Source of the DNA: Bacteroidales bacterium UBA5429
GTDB lineage: Bacteria > Bacteroidota > Bacteroidia > Bacteroidales > WCHB1-69
Assembly: GCA_002427605.1 (NCBI GenBank)
Contig: DIRT01000003.1
Coordinates: 101,414 to 123,208 of the forward strand
Length of the DNA stretch: 21,795 nt
Direction of reading: 5' to 3'
Numbering within the stretch: the first letter of the stretch is position 1; every line of letters starts with the position of its first letter. The position numbers and the translations under genes are program-made. Shown piece after piece: positions 19,491 to 21,795 of this stretch. Under the pieces are notes generated by a model. That model had not been told where the DNA came from. It saw only the letters and a list, made by a program, of their open reading frames with translations, and ran no database searches.

Positions 19491-21689
19491 ATGAAGAAAT
19501 TGATCCTTGCCTTTGTAGTTGCTTTATTGATTCCTTTGACTCAAGCACAAGAAACCCTTCCGATTATTCCTAAACCGGTATCTTGTAAAATCAATCCCGG
19601 AACCTTTAAAACGACAGTACAATCGATTGTCAATCAAGAAAATAATGCAAAACAATCCTTTGTGGTGCAAAACGATTTGTCGATTCCCCGCGAAGGATAT
19701 AAAATAGCAATCACTCCTGAAAAGTTGCGAGTAACTGCATCATCAGAAGCAGGACTTTTTTATGCAGTACAAACTCTGTTACAGATGATGCCTACAACCG
19801 TTTTTGACCCTCAAATGAACTTGGATACCGAAGTACAACTGCCCTGCTGTGAAATTGTCGATTATCCTCGATTTTCCTACCGTGGTCTCCATCTCGATGT
19901 GTGCAGACACTACTTTCCTGTCACTTTTATCAAAAAGTATATCGACCTGATGGCAATGCACAAACTCAATATGTTCCACTGGCACCTGACAGATGATCAG
20001 GGATGGCGTATCGAGATTAAGAAATATCCTAAACTGCAAGAGATTGCATCACAAAGAAAAGAGACCTGGATTGGACACTACAACTCCGGATTGGGCTATG
20101 ATGGCGTTCCTTACGGCGGATATTATACTCAGGAGGAGATCAGAGAGATTGTTGAGTACGCCAGAGCGCGTCATATCACGATTATCCCCGAAATTGAGAT
20201 GCCCGGACATGCCAGAGCGGTAATTTCAGCTTATCCGGAACTATCTTGTACCGGTGGACCACATGAAGTGGCTAAAACCTGGGGCGTTTTTGATGACGTT
20301 TTCTGCACCACTGAAGAGGTGTTTACCTTTCTGGAAAATGTGCTGACTGAAGTGATTGATCTGTTTCCTTATTCTCCCTACATCCACATTGGTGGCGATG
20401 AGTGTCCTAAAGTGAGATGGGAAAACTGTCCAAAATGTCAGGCGCGCATTAAAGAACAGGGCTTACAAGATGAGCATGAGTTGCAAAGCTATTTTGTGAA
20501 TCGGATGGCACGCTTTTTACAAGGTCATGGCAAACAGGTCATCGGCTGGGATGAAGTGATTGAGGGAGGATTTCCCAACGAAATCATTGTGATGTCCTGG
20601 AGAGGGGAGGAGGGTGCTATTCAGGCAGTTAAGCAGAATCACTACACCATATTGACCCCCAATGGCAATCTCTATCTGGATTATTATCAAGGAGTTCCGG
20701 AGACCGAACCGGTAGCCATCGGAGGATTTCTACCTCTGAAAAAAGTGTACGATTACAATCCGCTTCCGGTACAGATTCCGGTTGAAAAACAAAATTACAT
20801 TTTGGGTGTGCAAGGCAATTTGTGGACTGAGTACATTGCTACTTCTGAACATGCAGAGTATATGGCGTACCCAAGAGCCTGCGCGGTGGCGGAAGTGGGC
20901 TGGTCCCCCGGGGAAGTTAAAGATTATGATAACTTTATAGATCGTTTGTCAATCCATTTTGAGCGTTTAAATGAGCTGAACGTGAATTATGCCAAGAGCC
21001 ACTTTGCTGTCAAAGCGATGACGCAATGGAATGCGCAATTGCAAAAACCGGAGGTTTCACTGGCTACCGATTGCCGCGATTGTGAAATCCGATATACCGT
21101 TGATGGGAAAGAGCCCAACCTGAACTCAAAGCGCTACACTGAACCGATTGTGTTGACCAAAACAAGTGTAATCAAGGCGATGGTGTACCGTGATGGAGAA
21201 CCCTATTCACCGCTCTATACGGAACTGTTTCACCTCAATTTGTCCACCGGGAAGCCTTACCAAATGGAGCATGTTAATCCTGCTTATTCAGGTGGACATC
21301 CTTACGCCTTAACGGATGGAATTGTAGCGAAAGGAACAGCCTGGAATCGCTGGGTTGGCACTCTGGGTAAAGATATGGATGTGAAAATCGACTTATTGAA
21401 GGTAACTCCAATCAAGAGAGTGAAGATGCAGTTCAATCACTTACCCGACTCCTGGATCTACGCCCCAACTCAGGTAACACTTTATGTATCAGATGATCAG
21501 AAAGAGTGGACCAAAGTGGAAACCCAACAGATCAATCCCAAAACCGATATTGTTGAGGTGCTTTTTAAAGCCAAACTCAAGAAAAGATATGTTCGCGTAG
21601 TCGCCCAATCGATCGGCAAAATTCCACCCAAAGCCCAAGGCGCCGGCAACGACGCACACCTTTTCTGCAATGAAATCATTATTGAATAA
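19491..21689 (+). CDS. GH20 beta-N-acetylhexosaminidase
   Basis: A 732-residue exported glycoside hydrolase removing terminal N-acetylglucosamine or N-acetylgalactosamine from glycans, probably periplasmic or on the outer membrane. Signal peptide residues 1-19 (ending TQAQ). A GH20b-like N-terminal domain is followed by the catalytic barrel from about 125: YRGLHLDVCRHYFP, MFHWHLTDDQGWRIEI, EIEMPGHA, and HIGGDECPK with the catalytic pair D303-E304. Then ILGVQGNLWTEYI and YPRACAVAEVGW close the barrel. Residues about 515-575 (IRYTVDGKEPN) look like a chitobiase C-terminal domain, and about 600-732 like an F5/8-type carbohydrate-binding domain. No T9SS sorting domain or lipobox is visible. AAGGCGG heptamers begin 5 bp after the stop. 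Confidence 0.95.
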   Translation: MKKLILAFVVALLIPLTQAQETLPIIPKPVSCKINPGTFKTTVQSIVNQENNAKQSFVVQNDLSIPREGYKIAITPEKLRVTASSEAGLFYAVQTLLQMMPTTVFDPQMNLDTEVQLPCCEIVDYPRFSYRGLHLDVCRHYFPVTFIKKYIDLMAMHKLNMFHWHLTDDQGWRIEIKKYPKLQEIASQRKETWIGHYNSGLGYDGVPYGGYYTQEEIREIVEYARARHITIIPEIEMPGHARAVISAYPELSCTGGPHEVAKTWGVFDDVFCTTEEVFTFLENVLTEVIDLFPYSPYIHIGGDECPKVRWENCPKCQARIKEQGLQDEHELQSYFVNRMARFLQGHGKQVIGWDEVIEGGFPNEIIVMSWRGEEGAIQAVKQNHYTILTPNGNLYLDYYQGVPETEPVAIGGFLPLKKVYDYNPLPVQIPVEKQNYILGVQGNLWTEYIATSEHAEYMAYPRACAVAEVGWSPGEVKDYDNFIDRLSIHFERLNELNVNYAKSHFAVKAMTQWNAQLQKPEVSLATDCRDCEIRYTVDGKEPNLNSKRYTEPIVLTKTSVIKAMVYRDGEPYSPLYTELFHLNLSTGKPYQMEHVNPAYSGGHPYALTDGIVAKGTAWNRWVGTLGKDMDVKIDLLKVTPIKRVKMQFNHLPDSWIYAPTQVTLYVSDDQKEWTKVETQQINPKTDIVEVLFKAKLKKRYVRVVAQSIGKIPPKAQGAGNDAHLFCNEIIIE

Positions 21690-21694
21690 TTTTG

Positions 21695-21737
21695 AAGGCG
21701 GAATGCGGAAGGCGGAATGATTCAATTACGAATTACG
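21695..21737. repeat. AAGGCGG and AATTACG heptamers after the hexosaminidase
   Basis: AAGGCGG, AATGCGG, AAGGCGG (21695-21715), then two AATTACG units (21724-21737). Confidence 0.88.
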
Positions 21738-21779
21738 ACAGATTAACAATTCGAAATTTCTGAATTTATGTGTTTAATT

Positions 21780-21795
21780 GTAGGGATAGGTCGCG
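21780..21795 (+). repeat. REP-like GTAG half-palindrome cut by window end
   Basis: GTAGGGATAGGTCGCG fits the left arm of a GTAG-led palindrome, preceded by AT-rich TTTAATT as in the other REP copies. The next bases should be close to ACCTATCCCTAC if this is right. Confidence 0.5.

Noticed and set aside
1..21795. CRISPR array
   Set aside because: The repeats are 7 bp tandem units or scattered palindromes without regular unique spacers, and no cas genes are present. The 40 bp repeat at 1071 has no spacers.

Overview
The window looks like a chromosomal segment of a Bacteroidota bacterium, most likely of the order Bacteroidales. Evidence: a secreted protein with a type IX secretion C-terminal sorting domain, a choice-of-anchor L domain, a periplasmic DPP-IV-like S9 peptidase and a GH20 hexosaminidase, plus repeated TAnnTTTG promoter boxes (the Bacteroidota -7 element) in front of many genes. 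No transposase, integrase, CRISPR array or rRNA gene is visible.

Layout. 0.1-2.4 kb: an SDR oxidoreductase and a DUF1848 iron-sulfur protein, both on the minus strand. 2.8-6.7 kb: an AT-rich minus-strand accessory cluster with a PD-(D/E)XK-like protein, an HNH endonuclease with a small overlapping upstream gene, two small membrane proteins, and a HARE-HTH/HrgA-like protein. Three nuclease candidates sit together with no methyltransferase, so an uncharacterised defence locus is the best guess. 6.9-8.3 kb: two adjacent paralogous two-helix membrane proteins. 9.0-10.6 kb: a T9SS-exported choice-of-anchor L protein. 11.2-11.4 kb: tRNA-Leu(GAG), divergent from the next gene. 11.4-21.7 kb: housekeeping and envelope genes: PBP1A-type peptidoglycan synthase, DPM1-like glycosyltransferase, S9 peptidase, prolyl-tRNA editing protein, phosphohexomutase and GH20 hexosaminidase. 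Several handle cell-wall, sugar or peptide substrates, but only phosphohexomutase and the editing protein look like one operon.

The most striking content is not coding. The gaps outside the accessory cluster are packed with repeats of at least four kinds. (1) Tandem arrays always 7 bp in period but of many sequences (CGTAATT, CCGCCTT, CGGATTT, CTAAATT, CGACTTT, ACCTTCT), reminiscent of the heptanucleotide STRRs known from filamentous cyanobacteria. (2) REP-like palindromes preceded by GTAG, with a constant flank but exchanged palindrome cores. (3) A 47-48 bp element with GGGGGGCAG and CCCCACTC ends, five copies. (4) ACCCC/GGGGT hairpins next to ATGTCA. They recur in a partly fixed order, (AAGGCGG)n-(AATTACG)n-linker-GTAG hairpin, and in two genes the heptamers supply the last codons and the stop. 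They are absent from inside the accessory cluster, which suggests the cluster arrived later or has been protected from them.

Functions were read from motifs by eye; no homology search was possible. Exact starts are stated where I departed from the longest reading frame.
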